From: Sipunculus nudus | Lineage: Eukaryota > Annelida > Sipuncula > Golfingiida > Sipunculidae | Length of the DNA: 64,000 nucleotides | Direction of reading: 5' to 3' | NCBI GenBank assembly: GCA_026874595.1 | Contig: CM049311.1 | Coordinates: 5,429,676-5,493,675 of the forward strand | Shown here: positions 33,930 through 46,403 of the stretch, piece by piece | Layout of the letters: each line of letters opens with the position of its first letter | Position numbering within the stretch: the first letter of the stretch is position 1 | The notes under the pieces: generated by a model | What the model was told of the DNA's origin: nothing | The model's input: the letters and a program-made list of their open reading frames with translations, nothing else | Database searches by the model: none | Program-made: the position numbers and the translations under genes

Positions 33930-35580
33930 CTAAGCCGACGATATAATGTCTGTATCTATTATGTCAGGACACAGGGAATGGTGCGCGTGCGTGCAAGCTT
34001 CACATTTCATCGCCGTGGCACCGCGCATGCGGAGGCCTTGCATCGGGTCATGCGCACGTCGCTCAGTCGAATTTTTCTTGTTTAGTCCTTTTATCGCTGA
34101 TTTACGGCGGGCTGGGGAGGTGCGAACACGTGACCTGACGGGTGTCACTGGCGACCAATGTTTGTCATATGAATGAACCGTGGTTAGTGGGCTTAAGCGC
34201 GACCGGTCTGTTACCTGTGCCGTACATTAGCGAAAAAGGGCTGTTACCATAAATTATCTTTATGCGTGTGCGGTGCTCGGTCAGGCGGGCGGACACGAGC
34301 GATCATAAATCAACTTCGTAGACTTTAGTCCATTAACCTCGGCGTCCCGTTAAATCCGTATATTAAACAAAATACGCTGTTCTAACCTTGCCGGACCAGG
34401 TATTGTTTGGTTTTTATGAATCAATTCCCCCGTTAATCACGCGGCCGAACAACAGTTAAAACGCGCGCACGTGTGCAACATTATCCAAACCTCGTTGGAA
34501 GCTATTTAGATATTTAAATGGTACTGACCTTGCCCCCGAGTGCGTCTTCTGGATATGTGGTCCCGGCCGAACAAATTACGGAGCAATCAGGTACAGCTTA
34601 ATCGGTCTGGGACATTCGGTGATTCAAACGTTCACGTCAGTCTTAATTATGTAAAAATATCCTCAATTATTTATTTGCATTGGACATGATTATAAAAATG
34701 CACTGTGTTTAGAATATTAAAAAAACCACGATAAAAACCATTCAAAATAAATATAAGCATGTATGAAGGTATATGACACAAGTTCTTTTTTTAATATGAA
34801 GAAATCAACCTTTAATTTTCATTTATATCAATAGTTCGGCTTCTATATTTGAACCCTTAGCTTAATTATGCATTTGAAAAAAAGTAAAATTCTTCCAGTT
34901 TTGATTTTTGACAGCTGAACAGACAGGAAAACGTTACGGGTAATGGTTCAATTATACTTTTAATTACTACTTCTAGGGTTTTAATTCTTCAGGTACTCGC
35001 CCGGTGCGTGTGCTCTCAACACGAGTGAAACCGGGAGTAAATCCTATAGTGCTTATCACAAGAACAACGATATGCCTAATAACGACAGGCGCGACAAGTA
35101 ATGCAGGGTTCGACGATAATTTACCTGGGCCCTTTAACCGGTTAAACAGACACTTGTGGACAGCTTTCACTATTGAAACAAGACATCAGTTTTCTCATGA
35201 AGTGATGAGAGATTTAGACATCAAAACGTGGAACTCCCGAGGGTGATGGGTGCAAGGGCCATTATACTGGCTCGTTTACACAGTGTGTCCACACTGGAGA
35301 AGTACCGCTGATTGCCAATTTGGATTACGTGGCCAGAATGTAATACAAGGATCACAGAGTTTGAGGAACAGCTCGTCTGCACGTGGGAACCGGTCAGATG
35401 CTCTGCGCGAGCGGGCTCTTGAGAGTACATGACGTCGTCAGCTGGGAGAGACCGGGTCGCACATTTTTCGGTTTACCAGGTCGTAACGTCAACAGTTAAC
35501 ACAATGATTCCTCGATCCAGAAGAGCCAGGGGCACAAAAACCCACGGGACAAAGAGGAAGGCTTGATTAATCGCCGAGGT
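33930..35580. promoter_or_regulatory. GC-richer, CpG-containing block
   Basis: Base composition shifts sharply from the surroundings, with CpG-containing words (GCGCGTGCGTGC, GCACGTCGCTCAG, AACGCGCGCACGTG, TGACGTCGTCAGCTG). Open frames on both strands here are short and mutually overlapping and carry no recognised domain. Retained CpG in an AT-rich genome suggests an unmethylated or constrained regulatory island. No specific factor or gene can be assigned. Confidence 0.35.
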
Positions 35581-35681
35581 GTCAGAATTTTCACAGATCC
35601 TCGCCTTCATAAGTCGTGCGCAGACACATTCACAGAAAACCAAGACCATAAGAGCATCTGTTGAATGCCATTTGTTGCATT

Positions 35682-35738
<57 letters not shown>
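35682..35738 (+). repeat. poly-C then (CT)n microsatellite
   Basis: Nine C followed by about 48 bases of TC repeat. Confidence 0.95.
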
Positions 35739-35744
<6 letters not shown>

Positions 35745-36353
35745 CATATGTACTGCTTATATTAATTTTTCTTTAACACGGCATCAAATGTTCCAATTTT
35801 TCCCCAAGACGTTCCAATATTCACAGATTTCGAAAATATTTTCTAACACTTATCTAACCGATTTTTCATTGCTATTCATTAAAAGTTTTTATATATAATC
35901 TGTCTACTGACAGAAATTTTGATAAAATTTGAAAATGTTCACCATTGTTTTTTTAATTCGATTATTAAGATATGCTGATGCTTGCATGGAAGGTGATACT
36001 AAATTTCTGTTACTATATAATTTTTATGAAGTACACTCTTCGGAAGTTTATCAATGAAATATAACATCAACTAGTTTATAAGTTAATGTGTACAATAATG
36101 CTGTAAATATATTAATATAAAAGCAGAAATATGGTATATATACATCACTGATTCGCTGAAAACTGCAGATGCAGAAATAAACTGACTTTTACGTATGAAA
36201 AAAACATACATGAACGAGTGTTCATAAATAAAATCAGTTTTTATTTTTTTATTAGGAATATTATTATTACAAATATAAAGTTATTTTTCTATAAAAAAAA
36301 AACGGTAAAATTAATCATTATATAACAACAACAACAACGAATCTATTATCATA

Positions 36354-36395
<42 letters not shown>

Positions 36396-36927
36396 TTCCA
36401 GTTAATTTCATTATCTACGATTTATTTAATTTAACAATGGATAAATGGCGATACCACATTCCCAGTACCATAGTTGTTCGTGTGAATGCGTATTCGGACC
36501 ATGAATAATATTATACATAATATATCCATATTTGAACAAATCATATCGGGCAGTACTTATTGACAGTTGCGGAGTTCTACAATATCTTCATTCATTCGGC
36601 TTTACCTTTTTTGTCTATGCCATTCATTCTTGTCCCTTTGAATTGTAACCTTTTTCTCATGTTGGAGGACATATGCTAAACAAAAATTGTAAACAAAGAT
36701 GAAATTTTAGTCATATTCATTCTAACAAAATAACCAAACTTTCAGCATGCTACCCATAAGAAACTCTAAAAAATGATTTAAATAACTGTTCGGAAATTCC
36801 CTGGGTTCGGAAACAATAGACGTTGTGTTCTGTGGGGACTAAAATTGTTGGCAGTACACTTTAAAATAGCACGTATATGGATCAAATGTTGGATGATGGA
36901 CCGTATACACAGAGTTAAATATCTTGC

Positions 36928-36930
<3 letters not shown>
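35739..36930. other. AT-rich intergenic
   Basis: No gene recognised. An (ATT)n tract lies inside at 36354-36394. Confidence 0.5.
36354..36394 (+). repeat. (ATT)n microsatellite
   Basis: About 13 trinucleotide units. Confidence 0.95.

Positions 36931-37005
<75 letters not shown>
36931..37005 (+). repeat. (CT)n microsatellite
   Basis: About 75 bases of uninterrupted CT repeat. The Ser-Leu and Arg-Glu frames it creates are artefacts. Confidence 0.97.
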
Positions 37006-37007
<2 letters not shown>

Positions 37008-37339
37008 AACTGTATACAGATCTATGGTCTAAATGTGGGAGCAAAAAGGTTACAGGAGCACACGCGGTCCTGCAGTAATCCCGTCTATGTCCACAGAGAG
37101 CTTTCAGAGAACAAAATTGATACAGAGTCAGTGGAGTGGATGGAGTTAATCTGTCCCGTCATCCCATCAACCCTAATCCTTCACAAGTCCTCTTCAACGA
37201 ACCTACAAACCACCATAGTCCAAACATCCAACATCCAAAAGTACCCAACGGCCAGATGTACTGTTTGACCGCGCATGGTCAAGAATAGCTGAGGACTGAA
37301 CTCCAAAGTGGAAATTTAAGTAAACAAGAAGACTGCAGG

Positions 37340-37600
37340 TGCGACATGCCACGGTTCCATGCCCCGGAGGGGTTGTATTGGAGAACCCGCGCACGTTTTG
37401 TTAACCGCAGGAAGACCCAATGTCTTAGTTATGGTTTTGTTTTATGAAATCCCCGCAATGAAAATATTGACGCCTTCACGAAAGGTCAACACTCTCACCT
37501 TCTTGAATGACCCCGAGCGCACGCCGGCTGCTGCCCAATTGTCTGTCGAACAATTAATTTAGAGTCCTTCAAGGACGACTTGTTTGCTTACTTTCGCTCT
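37340..37600. promoter_or_regulatory. GC-richer island, possible conserved element
   Basis: A compositionally distinct patch with AACCCGCGCACG, TTGTTAACCGCAGG (Runx-like ACCGCA), AGGTCAACAC (nuclear-receptor half-site-like) and GACCCCGAGCGCACGCC. No coding signature. Tentative. Confidence 0.3.
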
Positions 37601-37853
37601 TTTCTGCATGACATCTTTGACAGGGAAAACTGGATATTCATTACTGTTGAAGAGTCGTGACTTGACTGAAATCAGTTTTCCATATGCGGGATCATATTGC
37701 GCCTTAGACTTCGGTTAAATTCTTTATATTGCTTATGTAAACTTGCACATCACACATCTTGTGCAGACAGGAGTTATGATTTATAAAGAGAATTTTAAAA
37801 ATATTCCGCAGATTCGGTGTTATAGACTCCACCGGGCAAACCCTATATAGTCT

Positions 37854-37854
<1 letters not shown>

Positions 37855-37907
<53 letters not shown>
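37855..37907 (+). repeat. (AG)n microsatellite
   Basis: About 50 bases of AG repeat. Confidence 0.97.
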
Positions 37908-37908
<1 letters not shown>

Positions 37909-39772
37909 GTGCATGTTGTGTGATGTACTTTCTCGATGTCTCGATCTCTTTAGCTATCTGTCTGTCTGTCTTTCTGTCTGCCCCTAGCACTGATGGGCTT
38001 TCTCTCTACATGTTACTATTTTTGTCTAATTTTGTCTGCCCGTTCTCATCTCATGCATTTCATCTTGTGTAACTGAATGCAGGCTCATCTTTAGATATTA
38101 CTCCATCGCCTATGTGTTGGAAACCAGTACGCAAAAGACTGACTAATCCTGATATCACTGGTGATTCCAAATTTTAATCCTTTCCGGTTTGAAAAGTCGT
38201 TTTCTGAAGAATCGCTGCAAAATTTCGGGAAATGTATATGTCTTATAGTGAAACAACGAATGTCACAACGAAAGTACCAAGCCTAGCCACGAGTTTAAAC
38301 TCTTCCCTGATTTAACAAGGAATGACAACCCTGCAGGAATTCGACCCGGTTAATATCTTATTAATCTATTAGTTGTTTATCAAAAATGCATACAGCCGGG
38401 CCTTTTGATATGTTATAAGTCTGTTCAAGTAAATCGGATAATTTGTCAATCATATAATTATGGTAACTGCTTTAGTATATACCAGGGATAATTAAAATGA
38501 ACTCTATACAATATGTTCATTTATATTTTCTTTCGTGAAGCATCCTGAGTAAAAGTTCTTACAAGGAATCCTGGTACACTTGTTTACTGGTCCCACGCTG
38601 TCGTCTGCTCCTTGAACTGGTCCCGCCAAATTTGTTCGTCAACCCTCCACCCCAAGTAAACACTTGAGGGCGCCACTGGCCACTTAGTTTCACCGAACGT
38701 GGCCGGTCAGGGAAATTTAAACCGGCTTTCTTCTGGTAAACTGTTTATTAATGTCTGGTATATGTATGGTGGTATATGAGCCACACGCGTCTCTTGGTCA
38801 CATTCACTTATTGTAGGTCAACAAGTCCGCTCTGTTCATGATGACTCTTCATATTGATAGCACAGGTAAACATTGTGTATTGCCGTACGATTGCATCCTT
38901 ATTGGCCATTGGAATACATTATTAGTCTCTATGTTTAGAACTTGTGTATCGTGCATGTGATTTGCTTGTATATAACCTATACCGGTCCAACTATATTTAC
39001 ATGGGCGTGACCGAATAATAATCATTATAACGACCGATATGATTACCTTCGCTATAAATGCTATAGCTCTTGTTGGGGTTTTCGTGATTATCGCCGTTTG
39101 TTAGGGTTTTTGAATGGATCGTTAGAATTAAACTGAGGATCGCGATCGGGATTAAACCAAATTATACCCTTTGTTCTCCACACAATATCCCCAAATATAA
39201 TTTATATACCCTTAATCACTTCTTTCTTCATCCAGGGTTCATCCTTCTTCCAAATCTTATCCAACCTTATTTTTATATATTTTATAAAAAGTAAACAGAA
39301 ACAGAAAATTCTCCCCGTGGGGTGATAATTCCATCATAACAGTAGCGTCGTGTACAAGTGATAACGTCACCGCGATGAAGTCTTAATCACACAGGTATTC
39401 ATATAATAACGATCACCTAAAAAAATCCTGTTCTCAGCATTTACATACCTCGAGAATTTGTGAAACTGCCAGCTATTTCTGAAATATAGGCAAGCATTCC
39501 TTTGTGCGGCCCATTTTGGTTCTAAATTGCTGTCATCTGCTGGCAAAACTTCAGGAAGTTTTTAGGGGGGATCTGCATGGATGCGGGCCCTAGAGTTGGT
39601 GGAGGTAAATTCAAATTTAAAACATGAAAATTTCATAAATTAATTTAGCAAAAATAGCAAAATAATTAAAATCCTGTAATTAAAACAAATGCCCCGATGT
39701 ATTTCCATATCAAACACGTTTACCTGCTTGTATTTCAAGGCACGACACAAGCACAATAAAACTATGAATATT
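37908..39772. other. intergenic, no gene recognised
   Basis: Nothing firm. CACTTGAGGGCGCCACTGG (38661-38679) is a CTCF-like word, and a second inverted one (CCAGCAGATGACA on the minus strand) lies near 39535-39547. Confidence 0.45.
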
Positions 39773-40060
39773 GTCACGTGAATGGCGTTTCGAATTATAA
39801 GCCAATAAAACGACAATCGGCAATCTTAATATTTACTTGGTCGGTGTTTATTACATTACGTATCAGTTTTGGTAACTACTGGCTCTGTCAACCCCGTCAC
39901 GTGATCGATTGCCTGACACGTGTCCGCACGCACGCGCGCACGTACAGTTGTGTCGTCTGATGCCCACTCAACAAAGGAAAGGCGTCGTGACAAATGATGA
40001 CAACAGGCAAATGTCGTTACGCCATTGATGACATGTATTAGGTTTCTCCTGAATGAACGG
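39773..40060. promoter_or_regulatory. CACGTG-rich block
   Basis: The canonical E-box CACGTG occurs three times in about 150 bases (GTCACGTGAA near 39775, GTCACGTGAT near 39897, GACACGTGTC near 39917), followed by CpG-rich GCACGCGCGCACGTAC. CACGTG is bound by class B bHLH, bHLH-ZIP and bHLH-PAS factors. Likely regulatory. Target unknown. Confidence 0.35.
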
Positions 40061-40487
40061 ACAACACGAATAGCCAGGACATCTATATGTAGGGTCAACA
40101 AACCTACAATATTATCTCTTTATTTGGTTCATTAACTGGGCAGGAGGGTTCAAGTCCTCGCGACATCTAAACTGCGTGCACCTGGGCGCGCATGCATATA
40201 TACGATATGTTGATTATTGGGGGTTCCTTCAGGTGGCTGTTTGTCGCTATAAACTGTAAATGCTAACGCTGCTTCTACTAATACTTCTACGTCTCCCTAT
40301 TACCATTAATACTAAGAACTATTACTATAATAGTGAGGTTTACAGCTCCTATATATCATGCACTATCACTGCTATACTACAGTCTTACAACCTCTGAACA
40401 TCTACCAGTATTTACAATTCTATTATTTATGTGAAATAGAAGGAGAGGAAGAAGAAGAACAACAATAACAACAATTTTGTTATATTA

Positions 40488-40488
<1 letters not shown>

Positions 40489-40537
<49 letters not shown>

Positions 40538-40538
40538 T
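40489..40538 (+). repeat. (ATT)n microsatellite
   Basis: About 16 trinucleotide units, preceded by AAC/AAG-rich sequence. Confidence 0.95.
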
Positions 40539-42899
40539 TAACGCATCTTATTGAACTAACTTAGATTAATGTTGCATTAAAAACATATATTTGCACAAAT
40601 GCATGTAGACCTATATGCTTTACTGTATATTTTTTTAGAGGTGAAAAAATAGTCACAGGAAGAGGTAATGCACGTAACGAACTAAAAATAATGCCCTACT
40701 TATTTTCAGTTTGGAAAGAAACGGTCGTGACTAACTGTTATTTCTCTGCACTAAATCTCAAAATCACAAAATTCCGATGATTTAAATGAAGTTGGGTGAA
40801 TTTGGCCATGCACGATGAACTTGGCAAAAACTCATCCCGCAAGGCATGCTGGGATACTTAATCTCGACTCAGGACAGCAATTTTTTTGTAGAAAGCCCTG
40901 CGTCCTGCTTTAGTAATACTGAGGTCAGGTATCTTATCCATGCCATTGAAAGCCCTGCATGCCATCATGGAGACTTGGTCAAGCATCGTTGATTTTGTGA
41001 CCCTGGGGTATTTTTGGACAGGGGTGGGGGCAATGTTGAATTTTCCACGGGTACTTTTGTATTTGGAGTACTGATCTCAAACAGTACGGTTTCTCAAGGT
41101 ATGTCTCAAGCGTTTGATTTTGGCAAATGCCACAATATCTGTTCTATATGGGGAGTCAACAGGACTCACAAAAGATGTAAAGAGCGAACCACTGGTTGAG
41201 GGTAAATGTATAATGCCCTCCCGGTCTGAGGGTAGGGTACTAAACACTCCAGGTGAGATGTGATAGGTGTCCCATTGTATGTTAAGAGGTAAGTGAGTTA
41301 GGGATTAGCTTAATCTCACATATTTTACAAACCATGCTCTGTAGCATAACACCCAAGATACACCGGGGAAATTTGATACCCCCATGCTTATTGCACCTGT
41401 CATGTGTTAAGGTCTTCGTCCAGTGTACTTTAGAGAATCTGTATCTATTTCTGTTCACGTACAGGTATTATTAGAGGTTCTGTGTTCTTGATAATCTGCT
41501 TTTAAAGTATTTCAGAATAGCGCTTGAAAACCATAACTAGAATAGAAAAAAATATATTATATGATACGTTATCGTAATTTTTTAAAAGCATGAACCATTA
41601 TGTATAAAGAGTTCATTAAATATATACAGTATATATTTATTTAATTTAAAGTTAAATGTTAATGATAAAACACACGGTTAATTCTATCTATAGTATAGAG
41701 TGTTTCAGGGAGACAGTGCACCATGTTAGACGTCGTCCTACATACAGGTATGATCTCTCAATAAAAAGAAAACATAAATAGCGTCTGTGAATGCTTTATA
41801 TATCAGTTTTACTCCTCGACTGTTCCAACTGTAGACAATTCCAGGCCGGTGGAGAAGAAGCATTTTTCTTCAAAGTAAATGCCAAAACTTTCTGACATAC
41901 GTTCATTCTGCAGTAACCATGTCCCCATGTAAAGGAGTCTAAACATATGTATTTAAGTCAACCCTAACCTACCTTTTGTAAAGAATTCATGTGATTTCTG
42001 GCTTCCTCTGTTTATATATTAATGATTTAAGGGCAATTCTCTTTATGAAAAGTTCTAAACCGCCTCCGTGAAGGATGTATGAACTTGTTTATCAACAAAC
42101 AACGTGTTTGTAAACGCAGGAATCTTGACAGGAGAAACATGTAACCTTAGGTGGTAGGTTGCAATTACGGAGAGAGAAAGGTTTGTTGTTGCAAAACGCA
42201 ATTAGCAAAGCTCTGGCTTACCTGAATGGCCGCCAGATGCCCTTGTTGATTTTTTTTATTATTTTGGCTGTCTCAAACATATTATAAACACGTTGATATA
42301 AACAAAACAAGCAGCCTGTGTGCGGTGATATCCACGTTTTCTGGCCTATTTTTTATGAAAGCTCAAAGGGAGTATACCTTGAGTTTATAAAGGTCACAGA
42401 GGTGATTACATGAGCCCCTTTAATGATATTATGTTTATAATTTTGTCTTCATACTACATAAGAAATATGAGGCAATATCAGATCTGTCACATGCATGAGG
42501 TTAGTCTCTCATGCACGTTTTCTACCTCAGCACTTGTCTTAATAACCATGCCAACCATGCATGGTCAAGCAATACATAAATACTGTAGCAAGTCTCAGAT
42601 ATGCTTATGCATGGTGGTAACGCAATTAGAAGCACTGGTATTTATATGATATGCTATCACGCGTCGGACAAGCTGTTTTCCGAAGTCTTCCTTGCTTTGG
42701 TTTTTAAAATATGAAAAGTTTTGAAGAGAACTTTTAAATTTATGGTCACTGATCCTCGCAATATTAACTGACCTATAAACAAAGTTTCACAGAATGGTTG
42801 TGTATCAGTATTTACTTTCTGGATAGGCATGAGGATTTCATTTTGTATAATCGGTTTATTTAAATAACTTGCATAGGGACACTATATATATATAGATAA
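40539..42899. other. intergenic, nothing recognised
   Basis: No gene recognised. GGCCGCCAGATGCCC (42228-42241) is CTCF-like on one strand. Open frames at 41014 and 42410 have no domain signature. Confidence 0.45.
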
Positions 42900-42954
42900 T
42901 GAACTTGCTTGCCCCTCTGTTGCCCTGACCGGCAGCTACCAGGCCACGATTTGA

Positions 42955-42974
42955 CGTGGGATGCTCTCCACCTG
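42955..42974 (-). promoter_or_regulatory. candidate PTF1-type bipartite site
   Basis: On the minus strand CAGGTG is followed, after seven bases, by TCCCACG: an E-box about one helical turn from an RBPJ core (consensus TTCCCACG; GTGGGA on the other strand). The PTF1 complex (Ptf1a, E-protein, RBPJ) binds this arrangement. It lies 8.8 kb beyond the 3' end of the PRDM13 coding region, in a GC-richer patch (42900-43230) with another CACCTGTTG near 43150. Binding is inferred only. Confidence 0.35.
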
Positions 42975-43734
42975 TTGCGACCTATCCCGGAAAGAAATGT
43001 ATTGAATTATTCTTTGATTCCCGTTTAAGAGTAAATCCCCTTAGTTGAGTATACAGTTATCAATGACTTCGCTCCTGACGGGCGCAAGTGGACGAAATTG
43101 ATCACCACGTTAGTAGTGAAAGTCGAAGCTTGACGATCGATCGAGATCACCTGTTGCTTGTAGCGATTCCTGTGAAATCATCGCCGGGACTGAGTTCATT
43201 TTGTTTGGTTTAGACCAGGCACAAGATGAAATCAATGAGTGAAAACAACACTTAAATTCGCATACCACATGTTCCCAGCAGTGTTTAAATAAGTATTTGA
43301 AGAAAAGTCAATACACGTGCTACCTGAATGTTAAATGATAACTAAAGCATACTGCAAGTTACGGACGCAAATATTGATTTGAAATATGTCTGTTCGCTCC
43401 GTTTCGTCTCGCTTATGTTGACTTGTATAATCAACTCTTTATGGATGCTTTTATAATCCATTTATGCACACGCCAGATGCATGCAGCAAAGGAGCAGTTT
43501 GAACATTTTTTCTGTAGGACGCATGACCAGTAAAATTTAATGTGTCAGACACGTACTCAAAGAAAATTTAGCCTGCTTGTAATTATGACCATATAATATA
43601 AATAAACTCACAAATATATCAAATAATATTATCTTGATCTTTATGATATAATTAATCTTATAAAAGTTTCATATTTCATTCAAAACATTTAAGTAAATAT
43701 AAACTTTTTATACTTATTTTAAATATACACTAAA

Positions 43735-43736
<2 letters not shown>

Positions 43737-43782
<46 letters not shown>
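43737..43782. repeat. (AT)n microsatellite, left half
   Basis: AT repeat that ends exactly where the LTR-like element starts. The other half appears at 44558-44601. Confidence 0.95.
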
Positions 43783-43785
<3 letters not shown>

Positions 43786-44553
43786 CACGGAACCTAATAT
43801 CAACAGATCACGTATGCTTGATGAACACAAATTTTGTCAAGGAGATAAAAATAATCAGATTCTGTAACACTAGGCAGCGTGAAATGTCTAGGGGAATGAA
43901 TAAAGAAGTCAGTGGTTTTTGTTAACAAATAACTATAATTTATTCTTAAAACAACCCTAACATTACAATAAACTAAATCAATACAATTACACAATATAAC
44001 AGCGGTATAACAACACATCAATACAATCACACAGTAAAATAAACAAAGAGCACAGTACTTGGATACCACCACTGTCACAACGATAAATCCTTTTAAATGT
44101 ATATGCTGGATGAAAAGTCCACACAAATCCTCTCGGAGAATAACAGTCCAATGTAAAACTCTTGTAATAATCCAGAAAGTAAACTTGAGGCAGGCAGCAT
44201 TAAATTGTATAGAGTTAGTAAAAGTTGAATCCCTGAGATTACTGGATAATCGGACAGGTCCCACAAACTGACATACACACGTCTATGTCCGCTGGAATCT
44301 TCTCTCACCTCTCTCGGCTCTAAAACACAGCCCCCTATTTATAACCTCTCGCCCCAAGCAGAGAATTTTTCCACTTCTCGAACAGTCGCTGTGTCTCTAC
44401 ATACCAGAGTCCTCACGTGAGCCCGACCCGGCTCGGCCAGGCGAGAAAGCCCCAAGCTAGCATGACAACGAGAGCTCAACCAGTACGGATTAAACTGAGA
44501 GTGCAACTACAACACGAGTTACGCCCATGTCACACAATAAAAAGAGCATCTAT

Positions 44554-44557
<4 letters not shown>
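43783..44557 (-). mobile_element. probable solo LTR, 775 bp
   Basis: Read on the minus strand the segment starts TGTTATAG and ends CCGTGACA, the TG...CA ends of an LTR. It has a TATA box in promoter-like context (GGTTATAAATAGGGGGC, TATAAA at 44343-44338) and an AATAAA signal at 43944-43939. These suggest U3, R (about 44308 to 43920) and U5. Both flanks are AT microsatellite, as if the element inserted into one (AT)n tract and split it. This also hides any target duplication. No gag/pol is present, so a solo LTR. Short open frames inside have no family match. An alternative start at 44534 (TGTGACATGG) is possible, and a host promoter is a less likely reading. Confidence 0.5.

Positions 44558-44601
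<44 letters not shown>
44558..44601. repeat. (AT)n microsatellite, right half
   Basis: AT repeat directly after the LTR-like element. Confidence 0.95.
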
Positions 44602-44604
<3 letters not shown>

Positions 44605-46205
44605 GGCTGTAATATAGATCCGAATATAAATCCGACTTTCATATTACCACCATATACATCACAGTTTATGTATGAACTGACTGATGTAATATGTCCTTAA
44701 ATGAGAGTTTGAATCTAGATTAATTCTTTTTGAATATTTAAGTTCATTTTTCAAAATTAATGTTAAGTATTGGTAGTTTGACACACCCGCAAGATTAACA
44801 TAATGAAAACCCAACGTAAACGTTAAATTAACTTAATTAATTCATTATATACAGATCATTAAAAATGAGTTTTCTCATCATGTTGTTGTGTACCTATACC
44901 TGAACTCCTATTTTTCATTACAACTTTCATTACAACTTTTTTTCTGCTAGATTATCTTATGCTTTTACAATCTATTGACTTGGATATATGATTTTTTAAC
45001 AATAATACACGATATTTCACACAGTTGGTTTCTGGCCCGGTAAGTATTTTTGTCACAGTATAAGGGAAATGCACAATAATACTTATAATGAACGGTATAC
45101 AGAAATTTCTCTAATAAACATATGCACACACGTGTGTTTGAAGTCACGGTTTTCCTTGTGTAAACATGCCACTTCCTTACGATCACTGTGATCACTTTTA
45201 TTCTTTCATATTTGCATTTCCAGGCATTTAATATATCCGAGTACAAAGCCGCGGTTTATATGCATGGTATAACACCGATTAGCAAATATAAAACAGCTGG
45301 GTTTTTAAAACACAGTTACATACACAATATATAGTTATGTGTCTTTAGAGTTATGCAAAGAAAACTAATAAATGTTGTCTAATGTTCAGTCAATATATAT
45401 ATATAAATATGTGTTCCACACTATATCGGAGACATATATATAGTACCATATGGGCCGATGTCAGATATCTCGGCCAGAGACACGCATTTAGGTTCGAGCC
45501 AGATTATTTAAGTCAATCAATAACATCATAAGTTATGATCTATTGGCCATAGAAGTTTTATTTATTGAAGCATTCTGGTAATGTTAAGCCTCAAAATGAT
45601 AAGAAAAAGTGCAGACTTTTGATATTTCCGCAGCTGCTTAAGCATGTTCTTCCACGTAGATGTTCTGATTTGATACAAAACATTGATGCGTGAAACATCT
45701 AATTTTTATATAAAGATTAAGTAGGAAGTAAATATATATGAAGAATACATAGATAATGATTTTTTTAGAAACAGATCAGATGTGTTTCTTTCATGTAACC
45801 AATTATAACCCTTCCCTTGGAAAATCCTTAAAATCCTCTTCTCTGGTTCTGGCTGAATATAGAAGCCAAGAAAGTATATGGACCTCACGAAATTTTGTCA
45901 GGAAAAAAAAACACAATTGAGCGTTGTAATATTTAGTTAATCCTTCATTTTTCAATAGAACATATACAGAGCAGTATTTTTACATCTTGTTCTCGGTCCA
46001 TTATATTGACTCCATATAGCAATCGAGGCAAAGTCAACAACCGAGTCGTTCGAGTCAAAATCTTAGTGTTTTTGAAGTCGAGGCCGATTCCTAGTCCATG
46101 CAGTTACATGGAATAATTACAAAATGGATTTTGATTTTTTAATGGCTTTATACTTTTGCGTTAGTACATATTAATTACAATTTTTAAAAAGCGAGTTTTT
46201 TTTTT

Positions 46206-46217
46206 GGGGGGGGGGGG
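46206..46217 (+). repeat. poly-G run
   Basis: About 12 G following a T run. It is the only run of this class with G on the plus strand. Confidence 0.9.
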
Positions 46218-46352
46218 TCCCCACTGAGATGGATATATTTAAGAAAATTTGAGAGAAGTGATACATACATTATATAATTATTTGAATTTTAGATAAATAT
46301 ATATTTAGCACACCTTTATAGCATGGAGAATGGGAAGGCGTTGTGGAAGGTA

Positions 46353-46354
<2 letters not shown>

Positions 46355-46401
<47 letters not shown>
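46355..46401. repeat. (AT)n microsatellite
   Basis: About 46 bases of AT repeat. Confidence 0.95.

Positions 46402-46403
<2 letters not shown>

Noticed and set aside
34973-35432. Several 60-80-codon open frames on both strands
   Set aside because: They overlap each other in a GC-richer patch, where stops are rarer, and show no domains or splice logic.
36778-37268. Arg-Glu and Ser-Leu repeat proteins
   Set aside because: Created by the CT microsatellite. The non-repeat ends have no domain.
40135-40165. B-box-like GGGTTCAAGTCCTC
   Set aside because: An isolated match without an A box or cloverleaf.
43800-44264. 154-codon minus-strand open frame
   Set aside because: It lies within the LTR-like segment, has no recognised domain, and is better explained by chance within the R/U5 region.
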